Assembly (NCBI GenBank): GCA_977017575.1
Contig: CDRNVI010000043.1
Coordinates: 310,001 to 374,000 of the forward strand
Origin: Paramoeba atlantica
Taxonomy: Eukaryota; Discosea
Direction: 5' to 3'
DNA length: 64,000 bases
Every line of letters begins with the position of its first letter. Position 1 is the stretch's first letter. The position numbers were made by a program, and so were the translations under genes. The notes under the pieces are model-generated. The model had not been told where the DNA came from, ran no database searches, and saw only the letters and a list, made by a program, of their open reading frames with translations. Shown here in pieces: positions 1 to 9,471 of the stretch.

Positions 1-1171
1 TTTGATCTTGAGCAAATTGACGAGAACGCACGACAGATATATTGCCCAATCTGGTTACGGCTCTGGAATTCATGTCGCACGAAAATTCTCCATCTCTATA
101 AACGGTCAAGCCCTCCTTTAATGTCAACTGAAACCAATCGCGACAGGTTACTCGGTTTCCCGTCCAATTGTGAAAGTATTCATGACCTACTACCCCCTCA
201 ATGTACTCGTAGTCAAAGTCCGTGGCAGTTTTTGAGTCAGCAACTATAACCTTCGTATTGAAAATGTTCAAAGATTTATTCTCCATTGCTCCCATATTGA
301 AATCGTCCACAGCGACAACATTGAACAAGTCTAAATCGTATTCGCGACCGAAGGTTACCTCGTCCCATTTCATTGCCTTCTTTAGAGATGCCATTGCGTG
401 ATCAAGTCTATTTAAATAGCATTCATCTGAGTACATGTGAAGGGCTACATTTCTACCGGACATAGTTTCGAAACTGTCGGTCTTCCTGGATAATTTGCCA
501 GCAACGATCGCAAACAGGTAAGAGGGTTTAGGAAAAGGATCAACCCATCTTGTAAAGTGAAATCCTGGACGGCCTTGCATTTTCCCTGATTCGGAAAGAT
601 TTCCATTGCACAACAAGACCGGATATCGACTTTCTTCTGCAATCAAAAGCGCATCAAACTTAGATAATACGTCAGGTCGATCAAAGGCATAAGTAATGGC
701 ACGAAACCCCTCGGCTTCGCACTGCGTACAAAAGGTCCCTCCGCTCTTATACAAACCTTCAAGCTCTGTATTCTTTTGTGGCTGAATACAAACTTCAGTT
801 GAAAGCTTCCACACATCAATAGTTGGCTCCTTTTCTTGATGTAGTAAATTGGGGGAGAGGTGGAGATTTTGATTTATTAGTTCATAGTTTTCTCCACGCT
901 TCAGGACATAACCATTCAGCTTAAATTCATTTAATTGTAGCATTTTGTGGCCATGAAGTAGCAATCCATGTTCCTTAACGTATTGAAGAGGAGTACGTCC
1001 GTGTGCTTCAAGAAATGCGATGTCGGTGTGATCTTTCAAAACTATTTCAGTTGCACATTTTACAAGCGTAGACTCCTCGCCCAGTTCTATGTTCAAGGAT
1101 ATCTTCTGCACCTTAATGGGCAATGGTTTATATTCTTTGCGGTAAGTCAGCTTTGCGATGTCCGTACACAT
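1..1171 (-). CDS. PepN-type M1 aminopeptidase, N-terminal 390 residues (3' end outside window)
   Basis: Zinc metallopeptidase that removes N-terminal residues from peptides. The reading frame is uninterrupted from the first in-frame ATG at 1171; the same frame has a stop upstream and no other ATG between. It runs off the left edge. Seen: an N-terminal beta domain (RKEYKPLPIKVQKISLN), ELEGLYKSGGTFCTQCEAEG, the exopeptidase motif GAMEN, and HEYFHNWTGNR with the distal zinc-binding Glu in LKEGLTVYRDGEF. The order and wording match E. coli PepN rather than animal aminopeptidase N; PepN-type enzymes occur in bacteria, apicomplexans, algae and other protists. There is no obvious signal peptide, so it is probably cytosolic or organellar. 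The family is normally about 870-900 residues, so less than half is here. Identification is secure; substrate preference cannot be read. Confidence 0.93.
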   Translation of the reverse strand, partial: MCTDIAKLTYRKEYKPLPIKVQKISLNIELGEESTLVKCATEIVLKDHTDIAFLEAHGRTPLQYVKEHGLLLHGHKMLQLNEFKLNGYVLKRGENYELINQNLHLSPNLLHQEKEPTIDVWKLSTEVCIQPQKNTELEGLYKSGGTFCTQCEAEGFRAITYAFDRPDVLSKFDALLIAEESRYPVLLCNGNLSESGKMQGRPGFHFTRWVDPFPKPSYLFAIVAGKLSRKTDSFETMSGRNVALHMYSDECYLNRLDHAMASLKKAMKWDEVTFGREYDLDLFNVVAVDDFNMGAMENKSLNIFNTKVIVADSKTATDFDYEYIEGVVGHEYFHNWTGNRVTCRDWFQLTLKEGLTVYRDGEFSCDMNSRAVTRLGNISVVRSRQFAQDQ

Positions 1172-1297
1172 TTTTTCAAAAGAAAAGTAAGAAATGCAGG
1201 ATGGAAAATGAATAACAAGCGTATTTTTGTGAAAGTGAATAGCAAAATTCTTCCGTGTTTAGACAAGAGCCCAAAAAGCAAAATAAAACCAATCCTC

Positions 1298-1320
1298 GAA
1301 TCTATAACAGTTATAGATTC
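1298..1320. repeat. 23-bp near-perfect palindrome
   Basis: Arms GAATCTATAAC and GTTATAGATTC are separated by one base. It lies between the aminopeptidase start and the 3' end of the LINE, so it could be a target-site or terminal remnant of a mobile element, or a cruciform-forming site in the 5' flank of the aminopeptidase gene. Confidence 0.6.
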
Positions 1321-1334
1321 CATCATAAAATGAT

Positions 1335-2760
1335 ATGTTAACCCCCCTAGGCCCACCGGAAGCCTACCCCCCCCCCCCCCTTGGTCCTACCCCCGAACCC
1401 CGCAGCGGTACCAGTCCTGTACCGCCGCCTGCACAATCTGGGCATTCCCTCTCTGGATGGCCACCCCGATGGCCATTAAGAGATGGGCGAGACACCCATT
1501 CTTGTCCGATGAGTGGGCCCGGGCCACCTTGTTGAGGAAGGTCAAGGTTTCTGGGCCCGGGATCCCGTACGTGGAGAAGGCCAGAGGGTGGAATTCCATG
1601 CCCCTCACCAGCGCCATCTCCTCATGAGAGCGCCTTTTGTTGGCCTGAGCCATCCTCAGCGTGTGAGATGGCTCCGCGGCCTCCTTCTCCACGTACGACG
1701 GGGCCAGTGGGTTCACAACTGTGACGTCAACCAGGACGATCTTCCGTCCCAGCTGGAAACAGATGTCTGGCCCCCGTCCATTGTCGAACCTCGGCTCGTG
1801 GAGGTCCGGGTTGAACCCATAATGGACCAAGAGGTTCCGAAACGTCTCTTTGACGTTTTCTCTTTGACTGAGTTTTCCCCTTCACCTTCTTGCAGTCCAG
1901 TGCGTGTACGCAAAACTCCTCATTGCTGAGGGTTGCACCGCACACGCACTGGAGCTCAGGCTCCGAGGTCGGGGCGACCAGGTACCGGAGGCGGGCCGCA
2001 GTCTCACACTGCGGATCCCGCATGTAGCACTCCGGCCTATTTGGCAGGGCACTCATCCACTTGGTGGAGTGCACATTCTGGATCTGTCGCATGCAGACCA
2101 GTTGGGTTGCCGTTGGGGCGTTCCCCAGGGCTGCCGCACAAAGGTTGCGTCGTAGATCCGTGGCAGAAATTCCAGGTGCTATGCCTTGAAGGGCGTTTTT
2201 CGCCTTAACCTGCATATCCTGGGCCTTGTGCTCGAAGGGGATGGTCCCCAGGAAATCTGCCGTAAAAAGGTTATTAGTAAACGGCGTTTTCCCCAGGGAA
2301 CCCATCCCCCCGAGCAGGGCCTCGGCACATGCCATGACGGCCTTATCAACCTGGTCGTTGGCCCTTTTGGTTACCGGAGGCTCATGCGTCCTCACAATGA
2401 AGTCCCATCTGGGGCTTCCGCAGAGCCTCAGGAGGGGCATGGCGCATTGCCTGCTGATCTCCTTCAATTTCTCGAGGAAGGAGATCACCTTGGGGCTCCT
2501 GGAAAGAACTCAATCCTCCTCCTTGTCCTCGGACTCCCCGATGTACGCCCCCAGGAGTTTTAACCCCCCTGGGGAATGTATCATCCGAGTCCCAGAGAAC
2601 TCCGTGAAGACTTTTTCGTGCCTTGTGGCAACTTTACACTTGGCGGCGTTCAGCCGTAGCAAAACATGTAAAATGACATTGCTAAAAAACATATTTTATC
2701 TCTGTCCTCGTATAAAAAGGGAACCGAAATCAGGGTCCACGCAAGACATACTTTATTACC
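1335..2760 (-). mobile_element. Degraded non-LTR retrotransposon (LINE), 3' part with RT thumb, zinc finger and REL endonuclease
   Basis: A 5'-truncated LINE read on the minus strand. Its coding pieces now lie in three frames. 2692-2510 has the end of the RT domain (LNAAKCKV, then LKLLGAYIG). 2488-1727 has the region after the RT (LLRLCGSPRWDF) and a Cys/His finger (CVCGATLSNEEFCVHALDC). 1830-1387 has a restriction-like endonuclease core (GPDICFQLGRKIVLVDVTV). At least two frame changes and the missing 5' RT palm make it dead. RT followed by a finger and a C-terminal restriction-like endonuclease is the plan of R2/CRE/SLACS/NeSL-type LINEs, and trypanosomatid SLACS/CZAR/CRE belong here. The 3' end is unusually G-rich on the element strand (C tract near 1371-1382). 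The outer borders are approximate. Confidence 0.8.
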
Positions 2761-2937
2761 CAGCACCACGTCTCCCTTACAGTAAATACTAAGCTTAGAT
2801 GCAACTTTACGCAACAAAATCAGTTTGACGTGCAATGTTGATATCATAAGATTTGATCAATGGATTGACAGATAAGGGTTTTTCATCAGAGAGTTATTTC
2901 GCCTGGAGGATATACTCTACTAGGCTTCGTCGAAAAG

Positions 2938-2986
2938 GACAAATAAGTGGGGGGTGGAGCTGTGACAAATAAGTGGGGGGGGCACA
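2938..2986. mobile_element. Transposon-terminus relic: two copies of GACAAATAAGTGGGGGG
   Basis: The block GACAAATAAGTGGGGG occurs twice, about 26 bp apart, and ends in GGGGCACAG. A related double block in the opposite orientation sits at 62361-62407, next to a Ulp1-like protease fragment (reverse complement starts CAGTGACAAATAACTAGGGG). I infer that these are ends of one DNA-transposon family. There is no coding sequence beside this copy. Confidence 0.5.
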
Positions 2987-3134
2987 GTACATCAATCTAT
3001 CTCATTGCAGATGATGAATCAGCATCCTCGTTAACATGTACACTTCCGTCCAAGAATACATGTATTTTACATGTTGTACATGTTGTACATTTTATTGAAA
3101 AATGTCCATCCAAAAAATGGCACCGTTCTGCGGC

Positions 3135-3180
3135 TCATGATTGGGAAGTACACTTCCTCATGATTGGGAAGTAAACTTCC
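3135..3180. repeat. Tandem 23-bp duplication, each unit palindromic
   Basis: Two adjacent 23-bp units starting TCATGATTGGGAAGTA, differing at one position. Each contains a small inverted repeat GGAAGT/ACTTCC. Function unknown. Confidence 0.7.
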
Positions 3181-4021
3181 TCGCTTGGCTGAGCATACCC
3201 CTTCCCGAAAACTGGCGCGATGCCTAGCAGATGAAGTCGCGGTATAAAATTGAAAGTATGAAAGAGGACTTCACGTAAGACAGGGCAGTGCCCAATGAAC
3301 TTCATTGAATGAAGCGAAAACGTGTGCAGAATTAAAGAAATCGATGGCTAGAAGAAAATTACGGACTTCTTTATCTTTTTTTATCTCCCCTCCCTCAAAT
3401 CGCGAACAAGTACAATTACATAATTCCCGTGATTGACAACAAGACTCGTACAGCACCGTCCCAACAGACAGTTTTCATGCAGTTTTTCGTATATAACGGC
3501 GTACAAACAAGATCTCGTAGGCATCTAAAGGTGAACCACGAAACGGAGGGCTAATCGACGATGGCTTTTGCGTTTGAACGAAAATTCTTTTGCAAATTCA
3601 TCAGAGGCTATGTACTGTTTCAGAAAAAAAATCTTTTTTCGGCGGGTTTTCACTGCTTATGGTGCGCTTTTTGCTTCATTTACTACGAACTTTCGGCTCC
3701 TCACTTATTTACGGAGCAAGTTGCAGCGGCCATGCGCACACGCTTGGCATAAATGATTTTGATTTACTGTGACCCCCCCTTTAATATGGACAGGGGGTAT
3801 TCCCCCCCCTTTATTGGACAAATCCGACCTTTATGGACCAAATCCTATATGGACCCTTTATGGACAAATCCGACCGGGCGCCGCGCAGCCGCGCCAATTT
3901 TTTTGGCGTACCCTTTTTTTTGTCTCTTTTTTTCTGTTTTTTAGGGTATCTGTAGCTAGGTAATTTTGTCAGCTTTCACATAGTTCGTCATGTTCATATA
4001 ATTCAGTCATTTTTCAACCTA

Positions 4022-5281
4022 ATGAATTCCGTGGAAGGACCCTTAACCTCTTGGATTAAGGCAACACCCCCAAAGCCACAGGTAGGTAATCGAACAATGT
4101 TGATTACAAATGAGCGCAATGTCCACGCTTCTTTAGATATCCACGTAAAGGAGAAAAGGGGACGAACTGAGCTTAATATATACGAGAAGCGCGAAATCTG
4201 CCGATCGACTCTCTCGGTAAAAAGAATCCGAGAAAAATACGGAATTTCGCGAAGCGGAGTATATGAAATCCGTAGTCACGGTATGAGCTACTTTCAAAAA
4301 CTCATTGATCGTTCCATGGGGAACAACCACAGGAATCGTGCTTTTAACGTTCGAGGAGGCGACTACAATGATCCCGAAGCAGCCTGCTACAACAAGTCTG
4401 AGGCAATGGAACGGGTACACCGCTCCTGCGTCCAAGCTTCCTCGTTATGGTGTCCCCTCATCAGAAATATCGTCATCGACATGATACGACAAAATACGGG
4501 ATTGACTTCAATTAGTGCTTTGGAAGACACTTATGCGAAGTTCAGACGGTACTATGGTTGGGTGTGGTGGCGGTGGGGCAGAATACAGTGCTTAGCCCCC
4601 GCTGATGTGAACCTCAGAATTTCTCGTTGGGCTGAAAAGCTCTACGTTCAAAACACAGTCCGTTGCTACCGTTTCGCGCTTTTCGGGGATGAACCCGCCA
4701 TGTTTGTCAATGGAGAGGTGCAAGGGCACACACTTGCTCCGGTAGGGTGCCCGCAACCTAAGGTAGTGGATACAAACCCAAAGGAAACAGTAACCGCATT
4801 TCTTGCGGGCGTCTATGATTTAGGGGCCGACGAAGTTTACCCACTCCACCCGACTGTAATTTTTGAGCACGGAGCGAAGCGCAGAGAAAGCTCAACAATT
4901 TATTCGGAAATGACAAGTTACGCGAATAAATTGAAAGGGATATTTATTGATGTGAGCTCTTCTGGATGGGTGCGAGATGATATATATCCCCGCATGATGC
5001 ACTGTGACCCGCACACAATTCCGGTCGGGTGCACGAAAGCGATCCAAATTCACGACCGTGTATTCAATCGCCTATTTAAGAGGGCGTACAATGAGTTGCT
5101 CAGTACATGGCGAATACAGAACTCTTCGTGTAAGGTAACTCGTTATTTGGTGCTGGAGTGGATAAAAGAGGCCCATTCGAGAGTGTGGGTAAAGCATCAC
5201 AACACTATTCTTAACGCCGCCCGCAGGTACATCAAGCAATCAGCTAGAGTATCCAAAGAGCGAGAAGGATCCCGAAAGTGA
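4022..5281 (+). pseudogene. Pogo/CENP-B-like transposase, internally deleted
   Basis: 419-codon frame. N-terminal helix-turn-helix region (YEKREICRSTLSVKRIREKYGISRSGVYEI, residues about 54-83), then a second DNA-binding-like region, then a DDE fold of pogo type: first acidic block ALFGDEPAMF, then PKETVTAFLAGVYDLGADEVYP like the pogo REXVTV..A..G stretch, then SSSGWVRDDIYPRM (the SGW motif) and a C-terminal IPVGCTKAIQIHDRVF that resembles the PPxxTxxxQPLDxxVF motif. The segment that should hold the second catalytic Asp (LLLDGHxSH) is missing between the last two blocks, so the copy cannot be active by itself. The family assignment rests on motif order only. The sequence continues in another frame into the protease part. 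Confidence 0.65.
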
Positions 5282-5519
5282 ACCAACCAGAAAAGCGAAA
5301 GCTGAGATAAAAGTCCGTGAGGAAATTTCAACACAAATAGAGTCTTCACGAAATGAGCCGATTATTGTGCCGGAAACAGAGGAGACTCCTCCCACCCTGG
5401 TTGATACGTGGAAAAATTTTCGACGTCCCAAAAGCTATCTTACCACGCACGCGGTGGATCAGCTCTGCCAAAACGTAATGGAGGTATATCGGGAATAGCC
5501 TAATGTAGACAGGCATCCC

Positions 5520-6095
5520 ATGTTCCTAAATACCGGACAGACGCAGCTGATGTTAGGCCTGGGCCGCAAGCCAAAACAGCATATTACATCGGTTCGTCGA
5601 ATAGCCGCGGCTTTAATTTTTAATGGGCATTTTATCCTTGTCAATTTCCAGAGGTTTGGGCTAACTGTTTTCGACAGTTACGAAACATATTGTCCCTCTG
5701 CTCGATCTGATTTTCTGAACAGCATCATGATTCACATGCGTCCACTGATAGGTTTCTCTGCGGAGATGAAGATTAAATACGCCGCAGTGCCGCAACAGCA
5801 ACCAATGACGAATGAATGCGCGCTCCATTTGGTAAACAATCTGTGTAACTCGCTTTTTTTGGTTCCCGTGGAGAACAAGCTCACACGCAAAAACATCTCA
5901 AAAACATGGCGACCATGCGTTCCCGGTACTCTGTCTCATCGTCCTGCCCTCACTGAAGAGCTTCACGATGAGGAAATAATTGACACTCAAGATTGTTTAG
6001 GGCAACTAATACTTCATCCAGACAATGACCGCGGGGACATGGACACAGAGGGGTGGGATCAGTCAGTAGCGTATGATGATACTTTTGAATTGTAA
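5520..6095 (+). pseudogene. Ulp1/adenain-like cysteine protease (C48 type) encoded in the transposon
   Basis: 191-codon frame in the second half of the element. It has the triad layout of clan CE proteases: GHFILVNFQ (His), LTVFDSYE (Asp), a Gln-rich block PQQQP and NECALHLVNN (nucleophile Cys), followed by an acidic tail. The same frame is open upstream from about 5270 (EPTRKAKAE to VDQLCQNVMEVYRE) except for one stop just before this ATG, so the protease domain probably began earlier and may have been fused to the transposase. Known relatives cleave SUMO or ubiquitin-like tags; Ulp1-like genes are known from some MULE and CACTA transposons of plants. I know of no pogo-type case, but cannot search. 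Confidence 0.7.
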
Positions 6096-6657
6096 AAGGG
6101 CTGTTATTTTATTTTGTTATGATAAGTTTACGTGGGGGTTTTTCCGTGAGCTCTTAACGTTGGTCTTGTTTTTTCCCGTTGTGAACGTAAGTTCTTTCTT
6201 TCCACCTTTAGTTCATTTGTGTGAAACTTTGTATGAGTAGGAAGTTTGGGCTCGATTTTTACGTTAGAACATCTACAATTTAACTGAATGGAACCTTTAT
6301 AGCTACACGGAATATAGAGCTGAATGTGAGCATGCATGATTTTTTGCTTGTTGTTAATTTTTTATTCCTAATTATAGTGTACATCAATAATGTATATCCT
6401 CCATGTATCCTTCACCCTAATGAAGAAGTGCCCCTTCACTCCTCATTGATGCCCTCCTCCCCCGCCCTCTTGCTCTGCTCTCCTCGCCCTCTCTCCTGGA
6501 CATGGATTTTACAATTTTGATTTTTTGTCGCATTATAAGTAAAAAAGGGGCCGCGAAGCGGCGCCGAATTTTTTTTCACACGCCTTTCATCGCCCCCCCC
6601 CCCTTTATTATGGACAAAAGCCGAAAAAGTGTCCATATTAAAGGGGGGGTCACAGTA

Positions 6658-6960
6658 CTATCCCTTAATAGGGCTACGTGTCACCCCCCCTTTAATAGGG
6701 CCATTTTGTCTGGAAGACCAAAAAAGATTTCAGGGAAAATGCCAAAAAATTGTCGAATGCGCCGCGAAGCGGCGATTTTCTTTTCCGCATCTACCCCAAC
6801 AACCAAAAGTGTATCAAAAGGGAGTAGGACCTTGTTTCACAACGATAAAAAAGGCGCCGCGAAGCTGCGCCGATTTTTTTCTTTCATATTATTTTCCATG
6901 TCTCCCCCTTTATTAAGGCCTTTTGCCCAAAATCGGAGTCCTATTAAATAGGGGGGATAG
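6658..6960. mobile_element. 303-bp MITE abutting the pogo-like element
   Basis: Ends CTATCCCTTAATAGGG and CCTATTAAATAGGGGGGATAG form imperfect inverted repeats. TA flanks it at 6656-6657 and 6961-6962, and the left TA is the same one that bounds the pogo-like element. Inside are GC-rich blocks of the same CGCGAAGCGGCG type (about 6759-6775, 6852-6872), which suggests mobilisation by a related transposase. No coding capacity. Confidence 0.65.
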
Positions 6961-7121
6961 TAACTAACTTAACAGCGCAACACACTCGCTGGCTCAAGTA
7001 CAGAAGACTATCCACAACAGCATACGTTGAAAGCTCTGCGTGATCCAGGTTAGTGTCAATCTGTATTAGAAGAATTATTAAACAAATGTTATCTCCCAGT
7101 CTACTCCCGGCGCAGATTACC

Positions 7122-7213
7122 GAACTCCGCTGGGCCACCACCCTTGTACCGCGGCCTGTATCATCTACGCAGTCCCTTTGAATAGTCACCCCACGGCTAT
7201 CACTAAGAGGGTT
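7122..7213 (-). mobile_element. Second LINE 3'-end fragment
   Basis: By eye this aligns at roughly two thirds identity with 1395-1487 of the first LINE: both read GAAC.CCGC.G, then TGTACCGC.GCCTG, then TCCCT, then CACCCC, then an AAGAG end. That part of the LINE codes for the C-terminal end after the endonuclease (AIGVAIQRGNAQIVQAAVQDWYR). It is older or more diverged than the first copy. Confidence 0.6.
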
Positions 7214-7989
7214 GAAACATCCCCAGCCGCACCCGGTCGCACACAGTGTATCTTCAACAGCAAAGACTTACGGCAAGTGAAATTTAGGAGATCCAGAAGG
7301 AACGCTTTCGGGGTACTACTCCCCGAGATGATAACTTTTTCAGTTAATTTGTACGGGTGCTTCACCATGCGCGTATTTTTGCAGAATACAACCCAAAAGA
7401 AAGTGAGACCCGTGTAGACTAAAAACCTTTCACAACATGAACTTTGTGTCCTTACATTGACATAAAACTAACCCACAGTCCGGTTTATCCCAAGTGAGGT
7501 AAAAAAGAACCTATAAAGGGAGAGAGGGGTCGAGGCTATTGTGTAAACGGGGGAGTACAGTAATCATCAAAAAAATTGATAAAGATACAGTTTCTGTACC
7601 TTGTTGATTTATTTCCTTAATCTCTCTCACGTTCCAAGATTCTAACTCGCTCTAAAGCCAAACAGGAATCAAACTTTGATCGCAAAGCGGGCGCGCACAA
7701 GCTCGGTTCGCGGGACCAATTTCAGGCAAAGACCTAGTTAAAGGCACTGGCACGTACGAGGAAGAGCTGTACACGACATCACTTCCGCCGGATTCTTCTT
7801 CAGAATTAGCACAGCGGGCCAAAGACATTGACCTCAGCATTACCAACTCTATCAAAGGTGTGACACCAGACACAGGGCGTCAGCAAACGAGCTCGGAAGA
7901 AGAATTATTTTCCAGTGTCCGTCCAACCGAGAATTCCGATTTCCAGTTTGAAGGGGCCGCCACTTCTTCACACAGCCAATCGAAATCTA

Positions 7990-8370
7990 GGTCAGATTGA
8001 ACGAAGTTTGCACACTTTGCAAAAATTTTATAAAAGTGACTAAATATCAACGAATTCCAAAGAAAATCAAAATGATGCAGACAAGACAATTTCCGCACAA
8101 AACAATGCCACGTCCAACAAAACTCTTACCAGCGGGCTTAACCTCACTTAACCTCACTAAACGGAAGATGTGTGACATTTCAAGACACCCACAACAAAAC
8201 CCACTATCAAAGTGATTGACCATGATTTCACCAGTACCTGAGAGTGTAAAAAGGTCAAAGATACAAGCAAAGATTCTAAACTACATTTTTTGCAAGCAAC
8301 AGAAAAATAATAATAATAGAGATCGTTTCTAATTTTTTTGAAAAAGTGTGCAAACTTCGTTCAATTCCAC
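7990..8370. mobile_element. MULE-like MITE with 9-bp target-site duplication
   Basis: The direct repeat CGAAATCTA lies at 7981-7989 and 8371-8379. Just inside are inverted repeats with a 23-bp perfect core (starts ATTGAACGAAGTTTGC at 7996-8018; complement at 8343-8365). The 381-bp interior has no coding signal. A 9-bp duplication fits Mutator-like elements better than the TA-type elements nearby. Confidence 0.65.
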
Positions 8371-8817
8371 CGAAATCTATATATATTTATAAATCTATAA
8401 ACAAAAAATCTATATTTATAAATCTATAAACAAGGCTGTGAAGGAGAAATGCGAACGCCACATCTGGGGGTTAACTCGTACCAAATACAACTATGATGAC
8501 GAGAGGGTGTAAATCCATATTTCCCACCTCGGCCTTGAGGATGTGTGTTGAAAGGTGCACAGTACGCGTACGAACAAATTCCGCACGATTCGTGCATGTT
8601 GCGTACGGATATTGAGCGAGCGATTGTATCAAAGCTTCGGCCCAAAAAGTTTTCCAAAGAGAAAAATATTCCCGTATTAGAAATTTATCTAGACGTCGAC
8701 ACGTCTCGTTCGATCAGAGGACGGCTTGTCGTGTGCCTTGTTAATCTTTGCCTGGAAAAAAAGATTACACACTTATGATAAAAGACGCCCTCGTCATCAA
8801 ATAAAGAACGTTTTTTT

Positions 8818-8976
8818 TGCCTGGATGGTGTGTCTGAACGGTGTGCCTGGAGAAGTCTTGGATTGCGTATACATTGTAATATTCATTTGCTGTGCCAAAT
8901 CCATTTGGTGTGCCTGGATGGTGTGTCTGAACGGTGTGCCTGGAGAAGTCTTGGATTGCATATACATTGTAATATT
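8818..8976. repeat. 93-bp tandem duplication
   Basis: The 66-bp segment starting TGCCTGGATGGTGTGTCTGA recurs at 8911 after a 93-bp period with one difference (GCGTATA versus GCATATA). The unit itself contains GGTGTGCCTGGA twice. No coding role is apparent. Confidence 0.8.
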
Positions 8977-9471
8977 CTATTCTTTGTGTTGCTGCGTCAA
9001 CGATTGGAGAAAAAGGGTATATTCTTAGGTTAGTAAGACCTCGCCGCGAAAGGCATATTTTCAGTGCGTAAGTGCAACTATGTTATTGAAAAGCTACCTA
9101 AAATTCGTATGGGGTGATAAAGATGCACGAATAAATATGCGTATGCAAAACAAAATCAACGTGAAACAGATTTGATGCACCCCTGTACAGATACATAAAA
9201 AATGGCCGGCATACGTACAATGTTTGTCAAACGACCATAATAAATTCCATGAGAGAATTTCTCAGAGAAATACAGAAATATTACGCAAAAGGAATTCGTA
9301 CCCTTTTCAAATAGAATAGCCCAAACCTCTGCGGACTTCCTTGACACGCAAGACGCTAAATTATCCAATAAAGGAATAAGTATCAGAAAGGAACAAAAAT
9401 TCTGGCAAACCGACGGCTAAGAAAAGAAAAGTACATACATTAAATGCAAAATATACTTGTAGGTACGATGC

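Larger units (their letters stand above)
2761..3766. other. Gene-free mobile-DNA flank
   Basis: No frame here looks coding. Apart from the two repeats listed separately (2938-2986, 3135-3180) it holds AT-rich sequence with short ACATGT/TGTACAT repeats around 3060-3090. I see no RNA gene. Confidence 0.5.
3767..6655 (+). mobile_element. Pogo-like DNA transposon carrying a Ulp1-type protease gene
   Basis: A 2,889-bp element with perfect 25-bp terminal inverted repeats at 3767-3791 and 6631-6655, both starting CTGTGACCCCCCC and ending TATGGAC, flanked by TA at 3765-3766 and 6656-6657. A TA duplication is the rule for the Tc1/mariner/pogo superfamily. GC-rich motifs (CGCGAAGCGGCGCC type) lie inside both ends, near 3878-3900 and 6545-6560. 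It carries two coding parts on the plus strand: a pogo/CENP-B-like transposase (4022-5281) and a C48-type protease (5520-6095). Identical ends suggest a fairly young insertion, but the genes are damaged. Confidence 0.85.
6961..9471. other. 2.5-kb gene-free region of repeat relics
   Basis: No host gene is recognisable. It contains a LINE scrap (7122-7213), a MULE-like MITE (7990-8370), AT-rich tandem TCTATA/TTATAAA repeats (about 8378-8432) and a 93-bp tandem duplication (8818-8976). Short frames here show no family features. Confidence 0.5.

Noticed and set aside
3561-3752. Three overlapping short plus-strand frames before the pogo-like element
   Set aside because: Overlapping frames of equal length with no protein features in mobile DNA.
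3767-6655. Polinton or other virus-like element because of an adenain-like protease
   Set aside because: Only 2.9 kb, TA duplication, pogo-type transposase, no polymerase, capsid or packaging ATPase; it is a plain DNA transposon.
8378-8432. Short AT tandem repeats as a CRISPR-like array
   Set aside because: Simple TCTATA/TTATAAA low-complexity repeats without spacers; the genome is eukaryotic.
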